Source: Microvirga splendida (GTDB lineage Bacteria > Pseudomonadota > Alphaproteobacteria > Rhizobiales > Beijerinckiaceae). Taken from it: DNA of 64,000 bases. The position numbers and the translations under genes are program-made. The number at the start of each line of letters is the position of its first letter. Positions within the stretch are counted from its first letter, which is position 1. Location of the stretch: positions 186,001 to 250,000 of the forward strand of contig NZ_JAELXT010000001.1 of assembly GCF_016427565.1 (NCBI RefSeq), given 5' to 3'. Of the stretch, positions 9,137 through 18,412 are shown in pieces. Below the pieces are notes generated by a model that saw only the letters and a list, made by a program, of their open reading frames with translations, was not told the DNA's origin and did not search any database.

Positions 9137-10327
9137 ATGGCGAATAATCCGGCTGTCCAGCAATCTGGAACCCAGCAAACATCCTCGACCGCCACGACCA
9201 TGTGGGCCGTGGTTCTCGGCTGGGCTCTCGTGAGGCTCGTCGCAGCCGGGGAACGTCGTCCAATGCCGGCCGCGGCCGGACGACCGGCCCGGCGCCCACA
9301 GCAGCAGGGCACGAGACAGGCTCGCGATCGCGATACGGGCTTTTCCGAGAAGCAGCATGCCCCGCCTCATGCCGCCAACGAGAAGGGCCGCGGGCGCAGT
9401 GCGGACACGCCGACGGAGATTCCCTCCCGGGGCTGGAAGGACATCCTTTGGCGCACCTACGAGGAGTTCGGCAAGGACCGCGTGATGTCCGTTGCCGCGG
9501 GCGTGACCTATTATGCCCTGCTGGCCATCTTCCCGGCCATCGCCGCGCTGGTCTCGCTTTACGGTCTCTTCGCCGATCCTGCGACGCTGCAGGATCATCT
9601 CAACGCCATGGCGGGCGTCCTTCCGGGCGGCGCTCTCGACATCATCCGCGAGCAGGTCACACGCATTGCCTCGCAAGGCGGCGGCACCCTCGGGTTCAGC
9701 TTCATCATCGGGCTGCTCATCTCCCTCTGGAGCGCCAATGCCGGCATGAAAGCCGTCTTCGATGCCCTCAACATCGTCTATGACGAGGAAGAGAAGAGAA
9801 GCTTCGTCAAGCTGAACCTGATTTCCCTCACGTTCACTCTGGGAGCGATCCTCTTCATCATCGTCGCAGTCACCGGGATTGTCGTCCTTCCGATCCTTCT
9901 GGGCTTCCTCGGTCTCGGCAGCAGCATCGAATGGCTGCTGTCCCTCGCACGCTGGCCGGTTCTTCTGCTCGTGGTCGTCCTCGGATTGTCGCTTGTCTAT
10001 CGCTATGGCCCAAGCCGCGACACGGCGGAATGGAAATGGATCACGCCCGGGGGCGTCATCGCCGCCGTGCTTTGGCTCGCGGTGTCGATGCTGTTCTCCT
10101 GGTACGTGGCAAATTTCGGCAGCTACAACGAGACCTACGGTTCGCTCGGCGCAGTGATCGGCTTCATGACCTGGATCTGGATCTCGAGCATCGTGGTGCT
10201 CCTCGGAGCCGAGGTGAACGCGGAGATGGAACACCAGACGTCCAAGGACACCACGGAAGGCGCTCATGAGCCCATGGGCACCCGCGGCGCACGGATGGCC
10301 GATACAGTCGGTGTCGCGAAGAGCTGA
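9137..10327 (+). CDS. YihY/virulence factor BrkB family membrane protein with long disordered N-terminus
   Basis: The core (from about residue 95) is a YihY/BrkB domain: SVAAGVTYYALLAIFPAIAA, then GLLISLWSANAGMKAVFDALN, and the C-terminal YGSLGAVIGFMTWIW with LLGAEVNAEMEH. Six hydrophobic segments are present. Ahead of it are about 90 residues with one possible helix and then an Arg/Gln/Pro-rich polar stretch, longer than in most members. The family is of unknown biochemical function; the old RNase BN name is wrong. The ATG at 9137 is chosen; a GTG at 9119 in the same frame is possible. A strong terminator follows at once. Confidence 0.85.
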   Translation: MANNPAVQQSGTQQTSSTATTMWAVVLGWALVRLVAAGERRPMPAAAGRPARRPQQQGTRQARDRDTGFSEKQHAPPHAANEKGRGRSADTPTEIPSRGWKDILWRTYEEFGKDRVMSVAAGVTYYALLAIFPAIAALVSLYGLFADPATLQDHLNAMAGVLPGGALDIIREQVTRIASQGGGTLGFSFIIGLLISLWSANAGMKAVFDALNIVYDEEEKRSFVKLNLISLTFTLGAILFIIVAVTGIVVLPILLGFLGLGSSIEWLLSLARWPVLLLVVVLGLSLVYRYGPSRDTAEWKWITPGGVIAAVLWLAVSMLFSWYVANFGSYNETYGSLGAVIGFMTWIWISSIVVLLGAEVNAEMEHQTSKDTTEGAHEPMGTRGARMADTVGVAKS

Positions 10328-10345
10328 GCCTTCAACCCAGACTTC

Positions 10346-10375
10346 AAGGGCGCTCCCGGGAGGAGCGCCCTTTTT
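10346..10375 (+). terminator. Rho-independent terminator after the YihY/BrkB gene
   Basis: An 11-base perfect stem (AAGGGCGCTCC with GGAGCGCCCTT) around a five-base loop runs straight into a run of T. It lies about 20 bases after the stop codon. Confidence 0.9.
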
Positions 10376-10493
10376 CGTTCGCCCTTTTACCGGAACGGTC
10401 GCTGATCCGATGAAGCCTCGCGGACAGGACCGGGGTCCTCAAGTCCTCTCTGCTTCCCGTGGCAACGACGCCTTTGAGGAAAGCGAGAGCAGC

Positions 10494-10523
10494 AAAAAAT
10501 GCGCTGACGACGGTCAGCGCATT
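10494..10523 (-). terminator. Rho-independent terminator of the UXS-like gene
   Basis: A perfect inverted repeat (AATGCGCTGAC, four-base loop, GTCAGCGCATT) is followed on the minus strand by a run of T (A run at 10494-10499 on the plus strand). It lies 37 bases beyond the stop of the leftward gene ending at 10561. Confidence 0.88.
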
Positions 10524-10560
10524 CTGGGGAATTTCAGATGGAGGACGATAGGAGAAGGGC

Positions 10561-11595
10561 TCAGGCCTGCCCCATCGTGACCGCACCTTCCAGGACCGGC
10601 GATGTGCGGCTGGACTTGCCGTCGTCGGCACGCTCATCGGAGAACCATGCGATCGTGGACTTGAGGCCGGCATCGAGAGACGTGCGCGGAGACCAGCCCA
10701 GGAGCTGCTTGGCGCGGGTGATATCGGGACGGCGGCGACGGGGATCGTCCACCGGGAGGGGGCGTGTGACGACACGGGAGGACGATCCCGTCATCGCCAT
10801 GACCTTTTCGGCGAGGTCGCCGACGGTCAGTTCGACCGGGTTGCCGAGGTTGACGGCACCTGGGAACGGTCCCTTATAGGCCATGAGACGGAGAAACCCG
10901 TCGACAAGATCCGACACGTAGCAGAATGAGCGCGTCTGGCTTCCGTCTCCATAGACCGTGATGTCTTCGCCGGCGAGTGCCTGGCAGATCACATTGGAGA
11001 CGACACGACCGTCATCGGCACGCATGCGCGGACCATAAGTGTTGAAGATGCGCGCGACCCGCACATCCGCGCGACCGGAGCGGTCGAAATCGAAGGTCAG
11101 GGTTTCGGCGGCGCGCTTGCCTTCGTCGTAGCAGGCCCGGGGCCCCGTGGGATTGACGTTGCCCCAATAGCTCTCGGGCTGCGGATGAACCTCCGGGTCG
11201 CCATAGATCTCGCTCGTCGACGCCAGGAAGAAGCGGGCGCCGATGGCTTCGGCGAAAGTGAGAAGGTTGTGCGTGCCGACAACGCTCGTCAGCATCGTAT
11301 GCTCGGGATCGGCCTGATAATGGGGCGGCGAGGCCGCACAGGCGAGATTGAACACCTCGTCGAACTTCACGCGCTTGGAGCGCAGGCGGGCCGGCAAGGG
11401 CTTGATGATATCGCTGTCGATCAGATCGAACCGCGGTTCGCGCTCCAGATGGCGGAGGTTTTGCTTTCGTCCTGTCTGAAAATTGTCCAGCACAACCACG
11501 TGGGCGCCCTCGCTGAGAAGAGCATCGCAGAGGTGGGATCCTAGAAATCCAGCACCGCCCGCAACAAGGACGTGCTTGCTTTTGCCATTCTTCAT
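10561..11595 (-). CDS. UDP-glucuronate decarboxylase-like NAD-dependent epimerase/dehydratase
   Basis: This 344-residue extended SDR has GGAGFLGSH at about 14-22, STSEIYG near 125 and CYDEGKR near 155, holding the Ser-Tyr-Lys triad. [17 protein letters not shown] and FNTYGPRM are typical of UDP-xylose synthases (UXS), which convert UDP-glucuronate to UDP-xylose with NAD. The start at 11595 is preceded by AAGGAG; the frame is open further upstream without a ribosome site. It would supply a pentose nucleotide to the glycosyltransferases encoded next to it. Without a structure-based check, a related decarboxylase or epimerase cannot be excluded. Confidence 0.82.
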   Translation of the reverse strand: MKNGKSKHVLVAGGAGFLGSHLCDALLSEGAHVVVLDNFQTGRKQNLRHLEREPRFDLIDSDIIKPLPARLRSKRVKFDEVFNLACAASPPHYQADPEHTMLTSVVGTHNLLTFAEAIGARFFLASTSEIYGDPEVHPQPESYWGNVNPTGPRACYDEGKRAAETLTFDFDRSGRADVRVARIFNTYGPRMRADDGRVVSNVICQALAGEDITVYGDGSQTRSFCYVSDLVDGFLRLMAYKGPFPGAVNLGNPVELTVGDLAEKVMAMTGSSSRVVTRPLPVDDPRRRRPDITRAKQLLGWSPRTSLDAGLKSTIAWFSDERADDGKSSRTSPVLEGAVTMGQA

Positions 11596-11657
11596 GCGAA
11601 CGCTCCTTCTCAGACCGACAAAGGGTCTCGAGGTACAAACCTTTTCTGGTCCAACGT

Positions 11658-11689
11658 GGAAGCTTGGCATTGGTTCAATGCCGGCTTCC
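11658..11689 (-). terminator. Hairpin at the end of the leftward glycosyltransferase operon
   Basis: The stem is GGAAGC plus GGCATTG pairing with CAATGCC plus GCTTCC, with small bulges and a three-base loop. It lies 17 bases past the stop of the gene ending at 11706 and has no T run, so it may be a weak terminator or a 3'-end stabiliser. Confidence 0.5.
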
Positions 11690-11705
11690 GAATCTATTCA
11701 CAAAG

Positions 11706-12815
11706 TCAGGCTCCGACTTCCAGAGCGAGAGAATAGTCCCGGTGCTGACGATCCATCGCCTCCAGAAGATCTCGCTCCATGGAGGCCGCACGATGGGCGG
11801 CCGTATGTTCGGCCAGGATCCGCTTTTGCGCCGAAGCCCTCAGCGCGTCCCGCCGGGTCGCGGCCCATGTATCGAGCACTTCGAGAACCTCTTCCGGTGT
11901 CTGAGCCAAGACGATGTCCTGTCCCGGCTGGAGCAGGGTCTCGATGCCATCCCAGATGTCCGAAATGATCGGCGTTCCGCAGGCTGCCGCCTCGAACAGG
12001 CGGACGCTCGGGCTGTAGCCGGCGCGGATCATATCGGCCCGCGTCACATTGAGCGTGTAGCGGCTCCGGGCATAAAAGGACGGGTGTTCGCCCGGAGGAA
12101 CATGGTCGATCCGTTCCACATTCGGCGGCCAGTCGATATCAGCCGGGTATTGCGGCCCCGCAACGACGAAGCGCAGATGCGGCGCACGCCGGGCCGGCTC
12201 GATCAGCAGCCGCTCCAGGGTCGGCTGCCTGTCGGCGCTGTAGGTTCCAAGATAGCTGAGATCCCAGCGCTTTTCGTGATCGAGCGCGGGATAGGCCTCA
12301 GGATCGACGGAACAATAGAGCGCCCGCGCCGCCGGTGAACCGTAATGATTCATGAGGTGGTCGAGCGTGGGACCTCCGGTGAAGGAAAAGTAGACGTCAT
12401 AATCGCGGATCAGAGCAGGCGTGATATATTCGTGATCGCCCCGTTCCAGCTTCGCGAGCGTCACCGGCGTATCGATGTCATAGAACGCCACCACGCCTTT
12501 CGCCGTCTGCTGCACCCATTGCCCGACGAGGACACCCTCCGGCACGTAGGATCCGACGATGACGGCATCCGCCTCGGCGATCACGTTGCGATAGCGCTCG
12601 AGATCCTCCAGGCCGGAATAGAATTCGAGGCGGCAGAAATCGGGATTCTTCAGATCGCGGTGGGAGGCATACCAGGGCACGTCGCGTTCAAGAAAGAGGA
12701 TGTCGTGCCCCCGTGCGGCAAACGCTTTCAGCAGTGCGCGGAAGGTTGTCGCATGCCCGTTCCCCCATGACGAGGACAGGCTCAATCCCAGGACAACGAC
12801 ACGGAGCTTGGTCAC
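11706..12815 (-). CDS. CgeB-type glycosyltransferase
   Basis: This 369-residue soluble GT-B protein has an N-terminal signature LSSSWGNGHATTFR at about 12-25. Its C-terminal donor domain has the SPSVRLFEAAACGTPIISD motif, the usual nucleotide-sugar contact region of CgeB/GT4-like enzymes. A clear paralogue lies on the other strand at 20513-21622, and the two share long stretches at both ends. It starts with GTG overlapping the stop of the upstream gene by four bases and is the last gene of a four-glycosyltransferase chain. Donor and acceptor are unknown. Confidence 0.85.
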   Translation of the reverse strand: MTKLRVVVLGLSLSSSWGNGHATTFRALLKAFAARGHDILFLERDVPWYASHRDLKNPDFCRLEFYSGLEDLERYRNVIAEADAVIVGSYVPEGVLVGQWVQQTAKGVVAFYDIDTPVTLAKLERGDHEYITPALIRDYDVYFSFTGGPTLDHLMNHYGSPAARALYCSVDPEAYPALDHEKRWDLSYLGTYSADRQPTLERLLIEPARRAPHLRFVVAGPQYPADIDWPPNVERIDHVPPGEHPSFYARSRYTLNVTRADMIRAGYSPSVRLFEAAACGTPIISDIWDGIETLLQPGQDIVLAQTPEEVLEVLDTWAATRRDALRASAQKRILAEHTAAHRAASMERDLLEAMDRQHRDYSLALEVGA

Positions 12816-13906
12816 GCCACGCTCCTTTCGCGCTTCAGGGATGCCTCCTCGCGCAGGATAGCGTCCACTTCCGCGCCGCGGCGGGTGTAGGTGTGCTCGG
12901 CCATGATCCGCGTCCTTGCAGCATCGCCGATGGCGCGCGCCCGCTCAGGGGTGAGGCTCTCGACGTGATCGGCCACATCCTTGCCGTCACGGGCGACGAG
13001 CACCTCCTCACCCTCCTTCAGGAAGAGCTCGAGGCCGATCCAAGCGTCGGTGATCAGGCACGCGCCGGCACCGGCCGCCTCGAAGACGCGGGTCGCGGGC
13101 GAATAGCCGGTCGTCGCCATGGAATCGCGGGCAATGTTGAGGACGGCCAGCGGGCTTGTGTTGAAGGTGTTGTGATCCCGCGTGTAGACATGCCCGATAT
13201 GGCGCACGTTCGACGGCATGCCCTTGGTTTCCCAGCCATTGCCTCCGATAAGGAAGCTGCGGCCCGGCAGGCGGGAGGCGGGCTCCAGGAAAAACTGCTC
13301 CACACGGGCCTCCCGGTCCGGCAGGCGGTTTCCGAGGAAGGACAGGTCGGCCTTGAAGCGATCATCCGCCGACACCGGGTGGTGCGTTGTCGGATCGCAG
13401 GCATTGTAGATCGGGATGCAGCGGCGGGCGCCGAAGCCCTCATAAGCCGCGATGACCGGCGGCCCGCCGCCATAGGTGAGCACGAGATCGAGTGCCGGCA
13501 TGGTGCGATGGAGCGGATGATCCGGACTTTCACGCAGTTCGGCGAGAGTGGCCGGCGCATCGACGTCCCAGAAGATGCGGATGGCGTCGGGACGCGAGGC
13601 GGCCACGACCCCTTCGAGGAGTTCGTTGTCGAACACGCCGACACCGGAGGCCTTCACCACCACGTCGGCTTTCGCTGCTTCGGCCACGACGCCACGCATG
13701 GCATCCTCGGTGGCGGGATACACCTTCACCTCGGCCCAGTCCGGCGGATCGATATCGCGGTGCTTCTGCCGGTCGAAAGCGTCCGGCTCGTAGAAAGTGA
13801 TGCTGTAGCCGCGCCGGGCGAGGTCGCTCAGCAGGCCACGGTAATAGGTCGCGGCACCGTTCCAGTACGAGGAGAGAAGGCTTGAGCCGTAGAAGGCGAT
13901 TTTCAT
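12812..13906 (-). CDS. CgeB-type glycosyltransferase
   Basis: This 364-residue GT-B protein has an N-terminal SSLLSSYWNGAATYYRGLL segment and a C-terminal TGYSPATRVFEAAGAGACLITD motif. It is related to both flanking glycosyltransferases but clearly diverged. ATGA overlaps tie it to its upstream and downstream partners. No membrane segment is seen, so it acts in the cytoplasm or at the membrane surface on a lipid-linked glycan. The substrate cannot be read from the sequence. Confidence 0.85.
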   Translation of the reverse strand: MKIAFYGSSLLSSYWNGAATYYRGLLSDLARRGYSITFYEPDAFDRQKHRDIDPPDWAEVKVYPATEDAMRGVVAEAAKADVVVKASGVGVFDNELLEGVVAASRPDAIRIFWDVDAPATLAELRESPDHPLHRTMPALDLVLTYGGGPPVIAAYEGFGARRCIPIYNACDPTTHHPVSADDRFKADLSFLGNRLPDREARVEQFFLEPASRLPGRSFLIGGNGWETKGMPSNVRHIGHVYTRDHNTFNTSPLAVLNIARDSMATTGYSPATRVFEAAGAGACLITDAWIGLELFLKEGEEVLVARDGKDVADHVESLTPERARAIGDAARTRIMAEHTYTRRGAEVDAILREEASLKRERSVA

Positions 13907-15015
13907 GCGGACATCTCCATCGGCGTCGAAACGCCGTGAGTGGCGAGAATGGCGAGAAGCTGTTCGGCCCTGTGGGCGCAGGAATGGCGGCTGCGAATGG
14001 CATCGAGGCCGCTCTCGACCAGCGCCCGGCGCAGGTCGGCATCGTTGCGCACAGCATTGAGGTGGCGCTCCATCTCGGCTTCGTCCCGGGCGACCAGATA
14101 GTCCTTACCGGGATTGAACAAGCCTTCGGAGTCGCTCCAGGGCGCAGAGATCAGAGGGATTCCGCAGGCCAGGGCCTCGAAGACCCGGATGGTGGGAATG
14201 CCGGGCAGCAGATCGACATAGAAGCGGCGCGGCACATGCACCGTTGCCAGGTGGCGGGCTAAAACCTCGGGAGCCCGGGCATTCGGCAGCCAGCCGCGAT
14301 AGGTCACGCCATAGCGGGCCAGCGTCTCCAGGGCGTGACCGGGATAGCGCACGCCATAGATATCCAGCGGGAGACCGACCGTTTGGGCCGGGCGGAACAG
14401 ATAGCTTTCCAATTCGGCGCTGCGTTCGTCATCGCCCCAGTTGCCGATCCAGACGAGGCCGTTCCGCTCGGTCTCCTGAGCAGGAGGATGGAACAGCCGC
14501 ATGTCGGCAGCCTCATGCCAGACATAGACGCGCTCGCCCCAGCCCCAGCGGCGATAGACCTCCGCAAGGGTCTCTCCGAACGCGAGAACTCCGTCATAGC
14601 CATCGAGGTCGAACTGGCGAATGGCATTCGGATCGCTGACGGCCCGATGATGCGTATCGTGGAAGAGGAGCGTGAAGCGGCCGCCCTGCCGCCGCACCTT
14701 TCCAACGGCCGCAACGAGCCAGGGATCGTTCCACTCATGGACGATCACCGCATCCGCATCGGCAAGCGCCTCCCCGAGATCGATATCGGGGTCGAAGACG
14801 ACGGACGACAGTTCGGGATAGAGCTTGCGGTAGGCATCGAGCCCCGCGTCGCCGTGATCCTTCAGCAGGTTCTCGAGGCTCCAGGCCCCTCTGGGCTCGA
14901 AGGCCGTCACCTCATGTCCGCGCTGAACGAGATCGCGCAGGACGCCACGCAGGAAATGCGCGTTGCCGTGGTTCCAGCAGGACGCGAGAGAATGCGTGAA
15001 ATAGACGAGCTTCAT
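13903..15015 (-). CDS. CgeB-like glycosyltransferase
   Basis: This 370-residue protein starts with LVYFTHSLASCWNHGNAHFLRG, the same type of N-terminus as its neighbours. It has FHDTHHRAVSDP near residue 120 and a donor motif IPTIRVFEALACGIPLIS near 285. The first half shows the Rossmann-like acceptor domain, and the second resembles a Glyco_trans_1_2-type domain. Four-base overlaps at both ends place it in the coupled chain. Acceptor and donor are not known. Confidence 0.85.
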   Translation of the reverse strand: MKLVYFTHSLASCWNHGNAHFLRGVLRDLVQRGHEVTAFEPRGAWSLENLLKDHGDAGLDAYRKLYPELSSVVFDPDIDLGEALADADAVIVHEWNDPWLVAAVGKVRRQGGRFTLLFHDTHHRAVSDPNAIRQFDLDGYDGVLAFGETLAEVYRRWGWGERVYVWHEAADMRLFHPPAQETERNGLVWIGNWGDDERSAELESYLFRPAQTVGLPLDIYGVRYPGHALETLARYGVTYRGWLPNARAPEVLARHLATVHVPRRFYVDLLPGIPTIRVFEALACGIPLISAPWSDSEGLFNPGKDYLVARDEAEMERHLNAVRNDADLRRALVESGLDAIRSRHSCAHRAEQLLAILATHGVSTPMEMSA

Positions 15016-16145
15016 GCGGCGGCGCCCTCAATGGAGGATGTTCGGGATTCTCCGGCGAGCACGGATTCATAGGTCCTCAATACGCCCATGCTCATCGCTT
15101 CGACGGAATAGGTATCGGCCCGCTTCCTGGCCGCGCGCCCCAGAGCGTCACGGGCATCCGCGTCCCGAACCAGGCGCTCGATAGCCTCGGCGATCTGCCT
15201 GTCATCGTCCGGGTCGACGAACAATGCCGCGCCTTCCCACAGCTCGCGAAAGGTCGGAATGTCCGACAGAACGAGAGCGCATGCGGCTTGGGCGGCTTCC
15301 AGCACGGCCAGGCCGAACGGCTCGTAGCGTGCGGCCGACACGAAGATCGGTTGCTCGCCGAGATGCCGGGCAATTTCCTTATCGCTCAGGCGACCGAGGC
15401 TCTTGGCAAAGCGGGCCTCGACCTGCGCCCCATTCGGCCCTTGCAGGGGGCCTGCAGCGAGCACCGGGATGGAGAGATGCGCGGCCATGCGGTCGATGGC
15501 GGAAAAATTCTTTCCCTCGTCCCACAGGCGCCCAGCCGTGAAGGCGAAGAGATCGGAGCGAGCATGCGTCGGATGCTGCACGGCACGCCGCCCGTTCCTC
15601 ACGACAAGAGGTGCCCGTTCAAGACCATAGGCCTCGGCCGTCGCCTGGGCGAATGCGCGGGTGGGCGCCAGGAGTCCATCGGCAGAGGCATAGCCCCGCC
15701 GGACGAGATCCGTGCGCCATTTGAAATCCTCCGGCAACGGCCCGCCTTTGACAGCCTGCCACCAGGTCGCGACACAGGAATGGCACGCGGCAATCACCGG
15801 GACGCTGAACCTGGCATGTGCCGCCAGCGCGGGCGAATTGAGATGCACGAGACCCGGCCTGATCTGCGCTGCGAGGCTGGCGATCGCTTGACCGGCCTCA
15901 TTCACTTGACCCTGGTGGGATGCCGTCCAATCGAGGGGCAGACCTGTCGCGATGAGTTCAGCACCCGCCACCTCGGCCGTGGCCTGCTGATCCGCCGAAG
16001 GCGCAGGCCCCAGCACTGCAATCGTGGTCTTGACGCCATGCGGCCGCAGGCCGCCCGCAAGGTCGAGCGCATATTGCCAACCCCCCCCGACCGCATCGGC
16101 CGTCATGAGGATATGCAAGCCGTTTGCACCCTCAAGTGCAGTCAT
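15012..16145 (-). CDS. Glycosyltransferase family 4 protein
   Basis: This 377-residue GT-B enzyme has the N-terminal TADAVGGGWQYALDLA loop, AGRLWDEGKNF in the middle (about 220) and the retaining-GT4 EX7E motif in YEPFGLAVLEAAQ near 300. It is the first gene of the four-gene glycosyltransferase chain and overlaps the next by four bases. GT4 enzymes use nucleotide sugars and usually extend lipid-linked or capsular glycans. The ribosome site is weak, and the 42-base gap to the epimerase gene upstream suggests co-transcription with it. Confidence 0.88.
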   Translation of the reverse strand: MTALEGANGLHILMTADAVGGGWQYALDLAGGLRPHGVKTTIAVLGPAPSADQQATAEVAGAELIATGLPLDWTASHQGQVNEAGQAIASLAAQIRPGLVHLNSPALAAHARFSVPVIAACHSCVATWWQAVKGGPLPEDFKWRTDLVRRGYASADGLLAPTRAFAQATAEAYGLERAPLVVRNGRRAVQHPTHARSDLFAFTAGRLWDEGKNFSAIDRMAAHLSIPVLAAGPLQGPNGAQVEARFAKSLGRLSDKEIARHLGEQPIFVSAARYEPFGLAVLEAAQAACALVLSDIPTFRELWEGAALFVDPDDDRQIAEAIERLVRDADARDALGRAARKRADTYSVEAMSMGVLRTYESVLAGESRTSSIEGAAA

Positions 16146-16187
16146 GGCCGATCACGCCGGTACGCAACGCGAATGCGAGAGGGCCTC

Positions 16188-17303
16188 TCATGACAAGGCC
16201 TCTGCAGCCTGAAGGCGGGGGGACGAGGCCGCCCGCGCAAGGCCCCTCTCCTCCTGCAGCCACTCCGCAAGAGCGGCGACGCCCTTGAGCCAGGATACGG
16301 GCTGCTTGAGACCAAGCTCCCGCGATGCAAGCCGCGTATCGGAGACGTAGTAGCGCTGGTCACCGGCGCGCCAATCCGAGTAGATCGTCTCGACTGGGCG
16401 GCCGATGACATACTCGATATGGGTGATGAGCTGGCGCAGGCTGATCGCGTTCGTCGGACCGCCACCGAGGTTGAAGGCCCGGCCTTGAACTGTGTCGATC
16501 CGCTTCCATGCCGCCGCATAGGCGTCGACAGCGTCGGAGATGCTGAGGATATCGCGAACCTGACAGCCATCGCCGTAGATCGTGATGGGTTCGCCCTGAA
16601 GGGCGCGGATCAGGAAGTGGGCAACCCAGCCCTGATCCTCGGTGCCCATCTGGCGCTGGCCGTAGATGCAGCTCATGCGCATGACGCAGGTGGGGATGCC
16701 GAAGGAGCGGGCATAGTCCAGAACGTATTGATCGGCCGCCCCTTTGGAGCAGCCGTAGGGCGTGTGGAAATCGAGCGGTCGCGCTTCGCCGACTCCAAAG
16801 TCCCGGATTGCCGGATCGCGCGGCCTGTAGGCATCGTTCGTCTGCTCGAGCTCCACATCCGAGAGATCGCCATAGACCTTGTTGGTGGAGGCGAAAATCA
16901 GCGGAACCCGGTCGTTGCGCTGACGGAGCGCGTCCAGCAGATTCAGCGTGCCGCGAATGTTGATCTCGAAATCCTCGCGCGGATCCGCAAGGCTCGTGGT
17001 AACCGCCACCTGAGCCGCCATGTGGAAGACGGCCTGCGCCTCGCCCGCCGCGTCGGCGACTGCGGTCTCGTCGCGGATGTCGCCGATGACGGCCGAGATC
17101 TTGGCCGGATGCCGCTTTTTCAGCCACTCCAGATTGCGGTCGACGCCGGGACGCGCCAGTGCATCGTAGACGAGGACATCGTGCCCTTCGCTCGCGAAAC
17201 GATCCGCGAGATTGGAGCCGATGAAGCCTGCGCCGCCGGTGACTAGAACAGGCCTCCGGCGAAGAACCGCAGGAGCATCGGCATGCGTGTCGGTTGTCTT
17301 CAT
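16188..17303 (-). CDS. NAD-dependent epimerase, CDP-paratose 2-epimerase-like
   Basis: This 371-residue extended SDR has GGAGFIGSN near 25 and the FASTNKVYGD and YGCSKGAADQYVLDYAR segments, which hold the catalytic Tyr-Lys. MSCIYGQRQMGTEDQGW and VRDILSISDAVDAY follow. This combination is characteristic of CDP-paratose 2-epimerase (TyvE) relatives, which invert C2 of a nucleotide sugar. Here the true substrate may be another NDP-sugar. The ATG at 17303 overlaps the stop of the upstream epimerase (ATGA), so a longer upstream open frame is not the real start. Confidence 0.82.
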   Translation of the reverse strand: MKTTDTHADAPAVLRRRPVLVTGGAGFIGSNLADRFASEGHDVLVYDALARPGVDRNLEWLKKRHPAKISAVIGDIRDETAVADAAGEAQAVFHMAAQVAVTTSLADPREDFEINIRGTLNLLDALRQRNDRVPLIFASTNKVYGDLSDVELEQTNDAYRPRDPAIRDFGVGEARPLDFHTPYGCSKGAADQYVLDYARSFGIPTCVMRMSCIYGQRQMGTEDQGWVAHFLIRALQGEPITIYGDGCQVRDILSISDAVDAYAAAWKRIDTVQGRAFNLGGGPTNAISLRQLITHIEYVIGRPVETIYSDWRAGDQRYYVSDTRLASRELGLKQPVSWLKGVAALAEWLQEERGLARAASSPRLQAAEALS

Positions 17304-18412
17304 GCCACCAGGCCTCTGGCTTCCAACTCCTTGCGAGCCTCCTGCACGAGGTCTTTGGCCTCCTGCTTGGCGACCCATTCGGCGAGTTCGGCAAGCCCTT
17401 GCATGAAGTCCTTCTTCGGAGCGTAGCCCAACTCCTGCTGGATCTTGCTGATGTCCGCGATGCAGTGCCGGATGTCGCCGATGCGCGCCTTGCCGGCGAT
17501 TTCAGGCGCCGTGGGCCGGTTCATGGCCTGCGACAGCAGCTCCGCCACCTCGGAGACGGTGCGATCCTGCCCGCTGCCGACATTGTAGACGCTGCCCGGT
17601 GCCTTCTCGTGCTCGAGGGCCAGGACGAAAGCCTGCGCCACATCCTCCACATGAACGAAGTCGCGCCGTTGCTGACCGTCTTCGAAGATCATCGGCGGCT
17701 GGCCGTTGTGAAGCCGTGAGGCAAAAATGGCCAGAACGCCGGTATAGGGGTTGGACAGCGCCTGCCCCGGGCCGTAGGCGTTCCAGAGCCGGAGCGCCAC
17801 ACCCTCCATGCCATAGGCCGGGCAAAGGGTCAGCGTCAGCCGTTCTTGAACGTACTTCGATAGGGCGTAGACGGAGGCCAGCGCCGGCTTCTTCCATTCG
17901 GGCGTCGGCACGGGAACGAGAGGCCGCCCCTTTTCGTCGAGAGGATCCCACGGATCGTTCTCGCTGGCGCGGGCCGTGCGCACAACATCCTCGTGGATCC
18001 GGCCCTCAGCGTCCTTGTAGAGGCCCTCGCCGTATATGCTCATGGACGAGGCGACGACCACGCGCTTGACGGGATTGTCGATGAGTTGCTGAAACAGCAC
18101 CGCGGTGCCGTAATCGTTCACGGAGACATAGCGGTCGACGGCATACATGCTCTGGCCGACACCGACTTCGGCTGCAAGATGAACCACCTTGGTGGCGCCT
18201 TTCAGCGCCCGCAGGACCGCAGTCTCATCGCGCACGTCCCCGACGACAACCTCGACCTCGGGATCCAGCCCATCGGCCTGGGTCTTGTCGCCGTGGACTT
18301 GCTCGATCAGGCTGTCGAGCACACGCACCCGGTGGCCGCGCTCCAGGCAGGCACGAGCCACGTAACGTCCAATGAAGCCCGCACCGCCGGTAATGAGGAT
18401 GGTATCCGTCAC
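17300..18412 (-). CDS. NAD-dependent epimerase/dehydratase (extended SDR)
   Basis: This 370-residue extended SDR has ITGGAGFIGRYVAR at 7-20, ASSMSIYGEG near 125 and VYALSKYVQE near 185 (catalytic Tyr and Lys). RDFVHVEDVAQAF follows near 255. The insert with PTPEWKKPALASVYALSK is typical of a subgroup of UDP-glucose 4-epimerase-like proteins found in glycan loci. The GTG at 18412 is chosen because GGAGG lies six bases upstream; the frame is open further but has no site. It is the first gene of the leftward operon, divergent from the inositol synthase gene. The exact sugar is unknown. Confidence 0.82.
   Translation of the reverse strand: MTDTILITGGAGFIGRYVARACLERGHRVRVLDSLIEQVHGDKTQADGLDPEVEVVVGDVRDETAVLRALKGATKVVHLAAEVGVGQSMYAVDRYVSVNDYGTAVLFQQLIDNPVKRVVVASSMSIYGEGLYKDAEGRIHEDVVRTARASENDPWDPLDEKGRPLVPVPTPEWKKPALASVYALSKYVQERLTLTLCPAYGMEGVALRLWNAYGPGQALSNPYTGVLAIFASRLHNGQPPMIFEDGQQRRDFVHVEDVAQAFVLALEHEKAPGSVYNVGSGQDRTVSEVAELLSQAMNRPTAPEIAGKARIGDIRHCIADISKIQQELGYAPKKDFMQGLAELAEWVAKQEAKDLVQEARKELEARGLVA

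Noticed and set aside
9080-10267. A long minus-strand frame antisense to the first BrkB gene
   Set aside because: Its translation is rich in Asp, Gly, Arg and His without any domain, as expected from reverse reading of membrane codons.
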